Below, piece by piece: positions 1 to 5,258 of a DNA stretch of 5,258 bases. Position numbers and translations under genes: made by a program. Origin of the DNA: Bacteroidota bacterium (GTDB taxonomy: Bacteria; Bacteroidota; Kryptoniia; Kryptoniales; JAKASW01); NCBI GenBank assembly GCA_021796055.1, contig JAJYOS010000515.1, forward strand, positions 1 through 5,258, given 5' to 3'. Position 1 is the first letter of the stretch; each line of letters begins with the position of its first letter. The notes below the pieces were generated by a model. It ran no database searches. It saw nothing but the letters and a program-made list of their open reading frames with translations, and was not told where the DNA came from.

Positions 1-66
1 AAATATTTGGGAAAGATAACGTAAGATTACTCTCTTAGAAACAAAAATTTGGAAGGGAATCGTTGA

Positions 67-396
67 ATGAAACCAATTGTAGTGAGTTCGCAGAATTTTG
101 AATCAGAGGTGATGAAGAGCAACTTGCCTGTCCTGGTCGATTTCTGGGCATCCTGGTGCGCACCCTGCCGGATGATCGCCCCGATCGTCGAGGAGCTGGC
201 AGGTGAATACGACGGCAAGCTCAAGGTGGCGAAGCTTGATGTCGATGCGAACAGGGAGATTGCGATGACTTATGGCATAATGAGCATCCCGACTCTCCTG
301 ATCTTCAACAACGGAAGAGTGGCTGACCAGCTTGTGGGAGCCGTGCCGAAATCGACACTCGTCGATAAGATATCCAGGGTGCTGGAAAGGAACTGA
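67..396 (+). CDS. trxA: Thioredoxin (WCAPC active site), cytoplasmic
   Basis: A complete 109-residue protein, the usual length of a single-domain thioredoxin. It reduces protein disulfides in the cytosol and is itself re-reduced by thioredoxin reductase. Visible hallmarks are the buried acid Asp25 in the strand LVDFWASW, the redox motif WCAPC with Cys31 and Cys34, the conserved Pro39 of the following helix, the LDVDAN strand-turn (57-62), the cis-proline loop SIPT with Pro75, and the following strand LLIFNNGR. There is no signal peptide or membrane segment, so it should be cytoplasmic. The ATG at 67 is chosen because a purine-rich GGAAGGG (51-57) lies 9 nt upstream and the fold begins directly after it. 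The active site carries Ala where the classical motif has Gly (CGPC); CAPC is a known natural variant. The hydrolase gene starts 37 bp downstream on the same strand, so cotranscription is likely. Family assignment is very secure; the trxA symbol is by family, since genomes often hold several paralogues. Confidence 0.96.
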   Translation: MKPIVVSSQNFESEVMKSNLPVLVDFWASWCAPCRMIAPIVEELAGEYDGKLKVAKLDVDANREIAMTYGIMSIPTLLIFNNGRVADQLVGAVPKSTLVDKISRVLERN

Positions 397-433
397 ACGA
401 GGGACTGTGTGACGGCCCCCTCAGGAGGAGGAA

Positions 434-1183
434 ATGAGGAGGATATTCGTTACCCTGATCGTTGTGTTTGCCATGAGTGCGCTGGCAGGCGCCGCGCAAA
501 TAAAGACGATGGTTGTCAGCTACCCGAGCGGACAGGACACGGTTACCGCGTACCTCGCTTTCCCCGCCGGGGCTGGCCGGCATCCCGCGCTTATCGTTAT
601 CCATGAATGGTGGGGATTGACCGACTGGATAAGACAGGATGCGAGAGAACTTGCGAGGAAGGGATACGTCGCTCTTGCAATCGATTTGTACCGCGGGAAG
701 CTTACCTCGAATCCCGCAGATGCGTATAAGCTGATGATGTCTGTCCCGAGAGAGCGCGCCGTCACCGACTTGAAAGCCGCCTTCGGTTATCTGTCGGAAA
801 TGAAAGATGTCAATCCGGCAAAGATAGGCGTGATCGGATGGTGCATGGGAGGATCGTATTCGTTTATTGCTGCGCTGGAGCTTCCGAAGCTTGCAGCCTG
901 CGTGGTTGACTACGGAAAAGTCGAATCCGACAGGGCGGCAATAGAGAGGATACACTGTCCGGTCGAATGCAACTTCGCAGCAGAGGACAAGACTTACACG
1001 CCTGAGATGGCAAAGAAGTTCGAGAAGGCGATGAAGGCGGCGGCGAAGGATGTCGTGCTTCACATTTATGCCGGTGTCAATCATGCTTTCATGAATCCCA
1101 ACAATACGTCCGGTTACAGCGAGAAGGAATCCAGGATTGCGTGGAAAAATATCTTTGCTTTCCTTGAAAAACATCTCCAGTGA
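434..1183 (+). CDS. Dienelactone hydrolase family protein, exported
   Basis: A complete 249-residue alpha/beta hydrolase of the dienelactone hydrolase (DLH) family. These enzymes hydrolyse lactone or ester bonds with a Cys-Asp-His triad. The triad is readable: nucleophile Cys137 in the elbow GWCMGG (135-140), Asp185 in AAEDK, and His217 in NHAFMN. The IHEWWGL motif (56-62) carries Glu58, the counterpart of the glutamate that interacts with the nucleophile in classic DLH, and GYVALAIDLYRG (77-88) is also typical. The N-terminus has two arginines followed by a hydrophobic stretch to about residue 19 and small residues (ALAGAA) before Gln22, a Sec signal peptide with likely cleavage near Ala18 or Ala21. 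The mature enzyme should therefore be periplasmic. The start at 434 has a strong SD, GGAGG at 424-428, spaced 5 nt. It follows the thioredoxin gene by 37 bp. Three further cysteines (156, 175, 179) are present. The true substrate cannot be told; other carboxylesterase activities are equally possible. Confidence 0.93.
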   Translation: MRRIFVTLIVVFAMSALAGAAQIKTMVVSYPSGQDTVTAYLAFPAGAGRHPALIVIHEWWGLTDWIRQDARELARKGYVALAIDLYRGKLTSNPADAYKLMMSVPRERAVTDLKAAFGYLSEMKDVNPAKIGVIGWCMGGSYSFIAALELPKLAACVVDYGKVESDRAAIERIHCPVECNFAAEDKTYTPEMAKKFEKAMKAAAKDVVLHIYAGVNHAFMNPNNTSGYSEKESRIAWKNIFAFLEKHLQ

Positions 1184-1292
1184 CGGGACCTCTGATCAGG
1201 AGTTTGGAAAATCCGTGTTCAGGCTCTAAATTGTCGCCGAAGTGAGCAATTCCAAAACTGCATATCTGTAAATTGCGGTTTCAGAGTCTCAA
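1184..1292 (+). other. Intergenic spacer between hydrolase gene and tRNA-Glu
   Basis: These 109 bases hold no credible gene. There is no convincing intrinsic terminator after the hydrolase stop codon. An imperfect inverted repeat, AGTTTGGAA (1201-1209) against TTCCAAAACT (1250-1259), could form a hairpin with one bulged base, but it has a 40-base loop and no T-run. A weak promoter candidate for the tRNA lies inside (see 1203-1234). Confidence 0.6.
1203..1234 (+). promoter_or_regulatory. Weak candidate promoter for tRNA-Glu
   Basis: TTTG at 1203-1206, then 20 nt, then TAAATTGT at 1227-1234 approximates the Bacteroidota promoter pattern (TTTG, about 20 nt, TAnnTTTG), with two mismatches in the -7 element. 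Read as sigma-70 it is TTGGAA (1204-1209), 17 nt, TAAATT (1227-1232), matching 4 of 6 in each box. Transcription would begin near 1240, about 50 nt before the mature tRNA 5' end. The match is only moderate, and read-through from the hydrolase operon is an alternative. Confidence 0.28.
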
Positions 1293-1365
1293 GTCCCCAT
1301 CGTCTAGCGGCCTAGGACACCGCCCTTTCACGGCGGTAACAGGGGTTCAAATCCCCTTGGGGACG
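1293..1365 (+). tRNA. tRNA-Glu (anticodon TTC)
   Basis: A full cloverleaf of 73 nt can be drawn. The acceptor stem is GTCCCCA (1293-1299) with TGGGGAC (1358-1364) and discriminator G1365. The D stem pairs GTC (1302-1304) with GAC (1316-1318). The anticodon stem is CCGCC (1320-1324) with GGCGG (1332-1336), enclosing the loop CTTTCAC with anticodon TTC at 1327-1329. The T arm is AGGGG (1341-1345), TTCAAAT, CCCCT (1353-1357). The sequence closely resembles bacterial tRNA-Glu, including the CCGCCCTTTCACGGCGG anticodon arm, and it decodes GAA and GAG. The three bases after the discriminator are CGA, so the CCA tail is not encoded and must be added by a nucleotidyltransferase. No second tRNA follows, so it is a singleton here. 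Confidence 0.97.
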
Positions 1366-1387
1366 CGAGTTCTACCCAAATCATTCC

Positions 1388-1416
1388 TTGACACATTTTG
1401 TGTTACCTGCTATATT
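1388..1416 (+). promoter_or_regulatory. Strong promoter, sigma-70-like, towards porU
   Basis: TTGACA (1388-1393) is a perfect -35 box and TATATT (1411-1416) a 5-of-6 -10 box, separated by the optimal 17 nt. The same site also satisfies the Bacteroidota pattern: TTG, 20 nt, then TATATTTT (1411-1418), which matches TAnnTTTG at all but the last position. Transcription should start near 1423, in an A-rich stretch, giving an RNA that enters the hairpin at 1438 almost at once. The site lies downstream of the tRNA, so it serves either porU or a small RNA. Confidence 0.72.
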
Positions 1417-1437
1417 TTTAAAAAGGAAGAATTAGCG

Positions 1438-1495
1438 AAGGTTCGTTAAAGGTTTAAAATTGACATTGCAGTAGACCTTTGACGAACCTTTTTTT
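1438..1495 (+). terminator. Intrinsic-terminator-like hairpin 1 in porU leader
   Basis: An inverted repeat pairs 1438-1456 with 1472-1490: 19 base pairs including two G-U wobbles (1447/1481 and 1454/1474), with a 15-nt loop. The last two stem bases and the following five (1489-1495) make a run of seven T. It fits a rho-independent terminator reading on the + strand; the minus strand would have A residues after the stem. It may end the tRNA-Glu transcript, or end or attenuate the RNA begun at about 1423, giving a product of roughly 72 nt. Confidence 0.8.
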
Positions 1496-1540
1496 GCCGA
1501 ATGACGCTGCGGTAAGGTTTGCAGGGCATTCGGCTTTTTT
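1496..1540 (+). terminator. Intrinsic-terminator-like hairpin 2, just before porU
   Basis: GCCGAATG (1496-1503) pairs perfectly with CATTCGGC (1527-1534) and is followed by six T (1535-1540). Inside the loop, CTGC (1507-1510) can pair with GCAG (1521-1524), extending the structure across a small internal loop. It begins one base after the T-run of hairpin 1 and ends 12 bases before the porU ATG. Tandem terminators are sometimes used for insulation. Here, however, the following gene has little room for a promoter of its own, so regulated read-through is a real alternative. Confidence 0.75.
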
Positions 1541-1545
1541 GTTGC

Positions 1546-1550
1546 GGAGG
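1546..1550 (+). promoter_or_regulatory. porU ribosome binding site, unusually close to ATG
   Basis: GGAGG at 1546-1550 is a strong Shine-Dalgarno core but lies only 2 nt before the ATG at 1553, whereas 5-9 nt is usual. No upstream in-frame ATG exists before the TGA at 1502-1504, and the residues from 1553 form a normal signal peptide, so this start is retained. The T-run of hairpin 2 ends five bases before the site, so folding of the leader could also affect ribosome access. Confidence 0.55.
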
Positions 1551-1552
1551 AT

Positions 1553-4500
1553 ATGAAGAGACATCTGGTAAGAACGGGAATCCTGTTTCTGTTCTATGCT
1601 GGCGTACTTTACGGACAGGACGTGCAGGTACTGTCGCAGAGTGGGAATTCTGTGACAATATCGGTTACGCCTGACTCGTTAGGGGCCGACACTATAAAAG
1701 TGGGCGGCCGGTCATATCTTGACCTCTCGTTCAAAGGCGGCGTTCCCGAGTACAATACTACCGGAAACTTCGTCCGTCAATTCATACCCGTTCTTGTCGG
1801 GGTGTTTTCCAATCAAATTCAGGTGCAGGTCCTTCAGACTGATTATAAGACGGTATATATGATGCAGCCGATGCGCAGCCCCAGAATGCCAGGTGTGCTG
1901 AATCCAAAGACCGTATCTGAATTTCTTTCCTATGACGGTCCCTATCACAATCGTAGACATCTTGTATCGAGGATCCGTGTTTATCCGTTTCTTTATGACA
2001 GCCTTTCCGGTACTTACCGAATGCTCGAGAAGGTAGTCTTTCAGGTAACGTCCGTTGGGAGCGGGGTTACATCTGAGAGTGTCGGAACCGATCCGCTGCT
2101 GTCTGATGTCCTGGTCAACTATTCACAGGTGAAGGATGCCGTTGTAAGAGAACCTTCGGGACTCAGGAAAGCAACATCATCCAGCGTCCTGGCGCAAGGT
2201 CCGTGGTATAAAATAGCGGTTTCCCAAAGCGGCATTTACAAGTTGACGTATTCCGACCTGAAGAACGCGAATGTCCCGGTCGGCAGCATTGACTTGAGCA
2301 CGATAAAACTTTACAACAACGGAGGCACGGAGCTGCCGGAAGACCCGAATGCTCCCCGCCCGAACGACCTGATGGAGAATGCGATTTACGTCTACGATGC
2401 GAACGGAAACAACAAGCTCGACAACGGCGATTACGTTTTGTTTTATGGAAAAGCGCCGCGGGAGTGGGCATACAACCCCGTCTCCAAAACGTTTTCGCAT
2501 TACATAGACCACTATACGGACTCGACAAGCTACTACTTCCTAACGTACGGCGGGCAGGCCGGAAAGAGGATGACGGTGGAACAGAGCGCCCGCTCATCCT
2601 CGTATTACAGGCCGCACAGCTTCACTTCCGGAATCTTCCGCGACGATGGACTTTACAATTTGCTCGGATCAGGAAAGGAATGGTACGGAACCGAGCTGCA
2701 GTTGCCTACTTCGACGAGCCCGACGGCTAACATGGTGGGTTATCTCAACAAGCTTTACGGACTGGATACGACCCAGAGTATCACTTATAGACTCCGGGCA
2801 ATCTCCAGGAGCGACCAGTACAACTACTTCCAGGTTTTTGAAAACGCCACGGGCACCCAGCTCGGCACAATAGTGGGCGGGACAATCAACTACAGCGATG
2901 AGGAAGGCTATTATGCTTATCCTCAGGATCCAAGGATATTTACGGGTACAGGGAATCTTCCCAATCAAAACAGTGTCCTGAAGGTCATCTACAACTCCTC
3001 ATCATCATCGGCATCCGCATGGATTGATTGGTATGAGATTCTCTACAAGCGATTGTTCCAGTCTGTCGGAGACGTTTTGGATTTTTATGCGCCGGACACA
3101 AACGCGGTCACGTACTACTCAGTGCATGGTTTCTCGAGCGACAGCGTCAATATTTTCGATGTAACGGACTTTGCGAACGCCGTCATTGTCAGGCCGGATT
3201 CTGTGAGCAATGGAACTGTCTCGTTCGGTGTACAGGCGGCTTCCGGGATGAGGAAACAGTATTTCGCCGTCGGTGAGAACGGGTATCTCAAGGTCGGCAA
3301 TATCATCCCGGTTCAGAATTCCGACCTCCACGGCCAGGTCGCCGGTGCGGACCTGATCATAGTTACTTCTCCCGATTTTCTCGATCAAGCGAACGAGCTG
3401 GCTAACTTCAAACAGACATTTGACGGGCTGAAGACGATGGTCGTCACGACGACCGCCATATATAATGAATTCGGATGCGGAATAGCCGACCCAACTGCGA
3501 TCCGTGACTTCCTGAAATATGCTTATGATAATTTTCAGACGGCCCCCGCGTACGTAATACTATTTGGGGCAGGGACATACGATTACGAAAATAAAGTGAG
3601 CGACATTCCCGAATTTGTTCCGCCGTTCGAATCCGACGAATCGCTCTCGCAGATCGGCACATACTCTACCGATGATTATTTCGTCCAGTTCAGCGCTCCG
3701 CTGATGCAGGCGCCGGTCTCGATGGCAATAGGAAGACTTCCCGCGAGGAGCACGGACGACGCGACTGCGATCGTAAGCAAGATAATCAACTACGAATCGA
3801 AGCCTGACTACGGCTCATGGAGGAACCTGATTACCTACATCGGTGACCAGGGCATTACGACCGGTGGGGGAAACGACGGCGACTTGCATACGAACTACGC
3901 CGACGATCTGGCGAGATTCTTCACGCCCCCGGAGTTCGACGAGCGGAAGATTTACCTCGTGTTATATCCTGTTGTCATTTCTACCGAAGGGAGGCGTGAA
4001 CCCCAGGCTTCGGCTGCAATCGTGAACCAGGTTAATCAGGGCACGCTTGTGATCAACTTCGTGGGCCATGGAGCTCCGACTCTCTGGTCCTACACTCACG
4101 TCTTTGAAAGCTCGGTGACGGTGCCGCAGCTGACGAATGCCGACAGGCTGAGTCTGTTTGTCGCAGCGACCTGCGATTTTGCACGCGACGATGACCCGCA
4201 GCAGCAAAGCGGTGCAGAACTCCTTGTCAACTCATCCAAAGGCGGCGCGATAGGAGTGATCAGCTCGACGAGAGTCGTATATGCTTCGGACAACGCCACG
4301 CTTAACCAGGACCTTTTCGGCTACCTCTTCGCCAGGGATTCCCTGCGAAACCCGACCAGGATTGGAAAGGCGTTTTTCGAGACCAAGCAGATCCGTTTCT
4401 CCCTAAACGACATTAAATATCAGTACATCGGTGACCCGACGGTGCGCCTTGGAATGCCTAAGTACAAGGCGAGCATAGACAGCCTTAACGGAGTATCGCT

Positions 4501-5258
4501 TGCACACATGACAGCGATTCGTGCCCTGGATAAGCTCGATATCAAAGGAACGGTGTATCACCCCGACAGCACTCCATGGAGCAACCTGTCCTCTTCGGGC
4601 GTGCTCACCGTTTACGATTCGGACCAGCCGGTTTATGTGCCGGAGTGGGGCGCCACCTACATGTTTCAGGGCTCAATACTTTTTCGCGGTCAGGTCTCGA
4701 TAGATGACGGCAAGTTCGAGGCGAATACCGTTATCCCTTCCGACATCTCCTACAGCAACCAGACAGGTAAAATTGAACTGTACTTCCAGGCCGAAGGAGC
4801 AGACGGTTCGGGGTTCACGAGAAACATCACGGTCGGTGGGACGGACACTAATGTTACCAACAACCATATTGGCCCCCAGGTCAGCATCTACTTTGATTCA
4901 AGGAATTTCAGGGACGGCGATATTGTCTCCCAGAGCCCTACTCTGATTGTTGATTTACATGCCGTGAACGGTATGAACCTTTCCGATGAAGCGGTCGGTC
5001 ACAGCTTACAGGCGACATTCGACGGGACTCAGTCGGTCGATCTGTCGCCCTATTATCTGGGAAATCTTAATTCCTATCAGGACGGAACGGTGACTTATCC
5101 CGTAACGACGTCTCTTTCTTACGGTACGCATTCCGTGACTGTCCAGGCTTTCGATGTCTTCAATAATCCCGGAAAGTCAACCGCAACATTCGACGTTGAA
5201 TCGTCCGGTCGGTTGTCAATAGAGGATGTTTACAATTACCCGGATCCTTTCAGCAGAT
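1553..5258 (+). CDS. porU: T9SS C-terminal signal peptidase (sortase) PorU, C25 family; 3' truncated
   Basis: An uninterrupted frame of 1,235 codons runs off the window. PorU is a gingipain-like cysteine peptidase (C25) at the outer membrane that removes the C-terminal sorting domain of T9SS cargo and helps attach the cargo to the surface. Residues 1-21 form a signal peptide (MKRHLVRTG plus a hydrophobic core, likely cleaved after Gly21). A beta-rich N-terminal region follows. From Trp218 it has the PorU signature WYKIAVSQSGIYKLTYSDL, then the LPEDPNAPRPNDLMENAI region. The C25 domain spans about 599-966: ADLIIVTSPDF at its start, LFGAGTYDY (670-678), AIGRLPARS, catalytic His839 in NFVGHGAP, catalytic Cys874 in AATCDFARDDDP, SGAELLVNSSKGGAIG, and YIGDPTVRLG at its end. 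Ig-like beta segments follow. The visible end, YNYPDPFSR (1227-1235), matches the start of the FlgD-like terminal domain of such proteins, so perhaps 80-100 residues are missing. A non-PorU C25 peptidase is possible but less likely given the N-terminal signature. Confidence 0.93.
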   Translation, partial: MKRHLVRTGILFLFYAGVLYGQDVQVLSQSGNSVTISVTPDSLGADTIKVGGRSYLDLSFKGGVPEYNTTGNFVRQFIPVLVGVFSNQIQVQVLQTDYKTVYMMQPMRSPRMPGVLNPKTVSEFLSYDGPYHNRRHLVSRIRVYPFLYDSLSGTYRMLEKVVFQVTSVGSGVTSESVGTDPLLSDVLVNYSQVKDAVVREPSGLRKATSSSVLAQGPWYKIAVSQSGIYKLTYSDLKNANVPVGSIDLSTIKLYNNGGTELPEDPNAPRPNDLMENAIYVYDANGNNKLDNGDYVLFYGKAPREWAYNPVSKTFSHYIDHYTDSTSYYFLTYGGQAGKRMTVEQSARSSSYYRPHSFTSGIFRDDGLYNLLGSGKEWYGTELQLPTSTSPTANMVGYLNKLYGLDTTQSITYRLRAISRSDQYNYFQVFENATGTQLGTIVGGTINYSDEEGYYAYPQDPRIFTGTGNLPNQNSVLKVIYNSSSSSASAWIDWYEILYKRLFQSVGDVLDFYAPDTNAVTYYSVHGFSSDSVNIFDVTDFANAVIVRPDSVSNGTVSFGVQAASGMRKQYFAVGENGYLKVGNIIPVQNSDLHGQVAGADLIIVTSPDFLDQANELANFKQTFDGLKTMVVTTTAIYNEFGCGIADPTAIRDFLKYAYDNFQTAPAYVILFGAGTYDYENKVSDIPEFVPPFESDESLSQIGTYSTDDYFVQFSAPLMQAPVSMAIGRLPARSTDDATAIVSKIINYESKPDYGSWRNLITYIGDQGITTGGGNDGDLHTNYADDLARFFTPPEFDERKIYLVLYPVVISTEGRREPQASAAIVNQVNQGTLVINFVGHGAPTLWSYTHVFESSVTVPQLTNADRLSLFVAATCDFARDDDPQQQSGAELLVNSSKGGAIGVISSTRVVYASDNATLNQDLFGYLFARDSLRNPTRIGKAFFETKQIRFSLNDIKYQYIGDPTVRLGMPKYKASIDSLNGVSLAHMTAIRALDKLDIKGTVYHPDSTPWSNLSSSGVLTVYDSDQPVYVPEWGATYMFQGSILFRGQVSIDDGKFEANTVIPSDISYSNQTGKIELYFQAEGADGSGFTRNITVGGTDTNVTNNHIGPQVSIYFDSRNFRDGDIVSQSPTLIVDLHAVNGMNLSDEAVGHSLQATFDGTQSVDLSPYYLGNLNSYQDGTVTYPVTTSLSYGTHSVTVQAFDVFNNPGKSTATFDVESSGRLSIEDVYNYPDPFSR

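Larger units (their letters stand above)
1366..1552 (+). other. Regulatory spacer between tRNA-Glu and porU
   Basis: These 187 bases contain no credible protein-coding gene. They hold, in order, a near-consensus promoter (1388-1416), a long hairpin followed by T residues (1438-1495), a second hairpin followed by T residues (1496-1540), and the porU ribosome binding site (1546-1550). The elements abut one another with little unassigned sequence, so the region looks built for transcription control. It could specify a small RNA of about 70 or 115 nt, an attenuated leader for porU, or simply the terminator of the tRNA transcript. Confidence 0.75.

Noticed and set aside
1..66. Promoter upstream of the thioredoxin gene
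   Set aside because: The A/T-rich 66 bases contain no pair of boxes at acceptable spacing under either the sigma-70 or the Bacteroidota pattern. The promoter may lie left of the window.
305..1174. Long open frame of 289 codons on the minus strand
   Set aside because: It lies wholly opposite the thioredoxin and hydrolase genes, whose motifs are unmistakable. Its translation is rich in Arg, His, Cys and Ser with no recognisable domain, as expected of an antisense shadow.
1201..1259. Inverted repeat after the hydrolase gene as a terminator
   Set aside because: The arms are short, one base is bulged, the loop is about 40 nt and no T-run follows. It does not meet the criteria for an intrinsic terminator.
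1293..1365. tRNA-Glu as an integration site for a mobile element
   Set aside because: No integrase gene and no second copy of the tRNA 3' end is present in the window. The neighbouring genes are core-type, so there is no sign of an integrated element.
1460..1488. A second TTGACA (1460-1465) in the loop of hairpin 1
   Set aside because: At 17 nt downstream the sequence is CGAACC, which is not a -10 box, so it does not form a promoter.
1423..1495. Leader peptide for ribosome-dependent attenuation
   Set aside because: No ATG or GTG frame of useful length with a ribosome binding site exists before hairpin 1; the only candidate is a TTG start giving four residues. Classical leader-peptide attenuation is therefore not supported.
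2163..2730. Several medium open frames on both strands inside porU
   Set aside because: All overlap the continuous PorU frame, have low-complexity or Arg/Ser-rich translations, and lack convincing ribosome binding sites. They are shadows of the coding frame.

Overview
The window reads as a chromosomal segment from a bacterium of the Bacteroidota/FCB group. The main reason is a long open reading frame, running off the right edge, that has the domain order and catalytic residues of PorU, the type IX secretion system (T9SS) C-terminal signal peptidase/sortase. T9SS is confined to that group. Base composition is balanced (near 50% GC by eye). Good Shine-Dalgarno sequences precede the first two genes, which is unusual for classical Bacteroidia. 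Together with the -10/-7 element at 1411, which fits both the ordinary sigma-70 and the Bacteroidota consensus, this leans towards a deeper-branching FCB lineage (Ignavibacteria, Kapabacteria or similar). That placement is inference, and no genus or species can be named.

Layout, all on the + strand: (1) 67-396, a complete cytoplasmic thioredoxin with a WCAPC active site. (2) 434-1183, a complete dienelactone-hydrolase-family alpha/beta hydrolase with an N-terminal signal peptide. It lies 37 bp behind the thioredoxin and is probably cotranscribed with it. (3) 1293-1365, tRNA-Glu(UUC), without an encoded CCA. (4) 1366-1552, a compact regulatory spacer holding a near-consensus promoter (1388-1416) followed by two back-to-back hairpins with T-runs (1438-1495 and 1496-1540), the second ending 12 bp before the next start codon. 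(5) 1553-5258, porU, 1,235 codons visible, with the 3' end missing.

The thioredoxin (cytosolic disulfide reductant) and the exported hydrolase form a small housekeeping/accessory pair with no evident link to T9SS. PorU would be exported by Sec and work at the outer membrane, removing the C-terminal sorting domain of T9SS cargo and helping attach cargo to the cell surface. In known genomes porU is often followed by porV, which may lie just beyond the window.

No wholly new system is visible: no CRISPR array, mobile element, toxin-antitoxin pair or defence locus. The most interesting part is the tRNA-porU spacer. Its strong promoter reads into two successive terminator-like hairpins that share complementary segments, as expected for a small RNA or a transcription-attenuation leader controlling the T9SS sortase gene.
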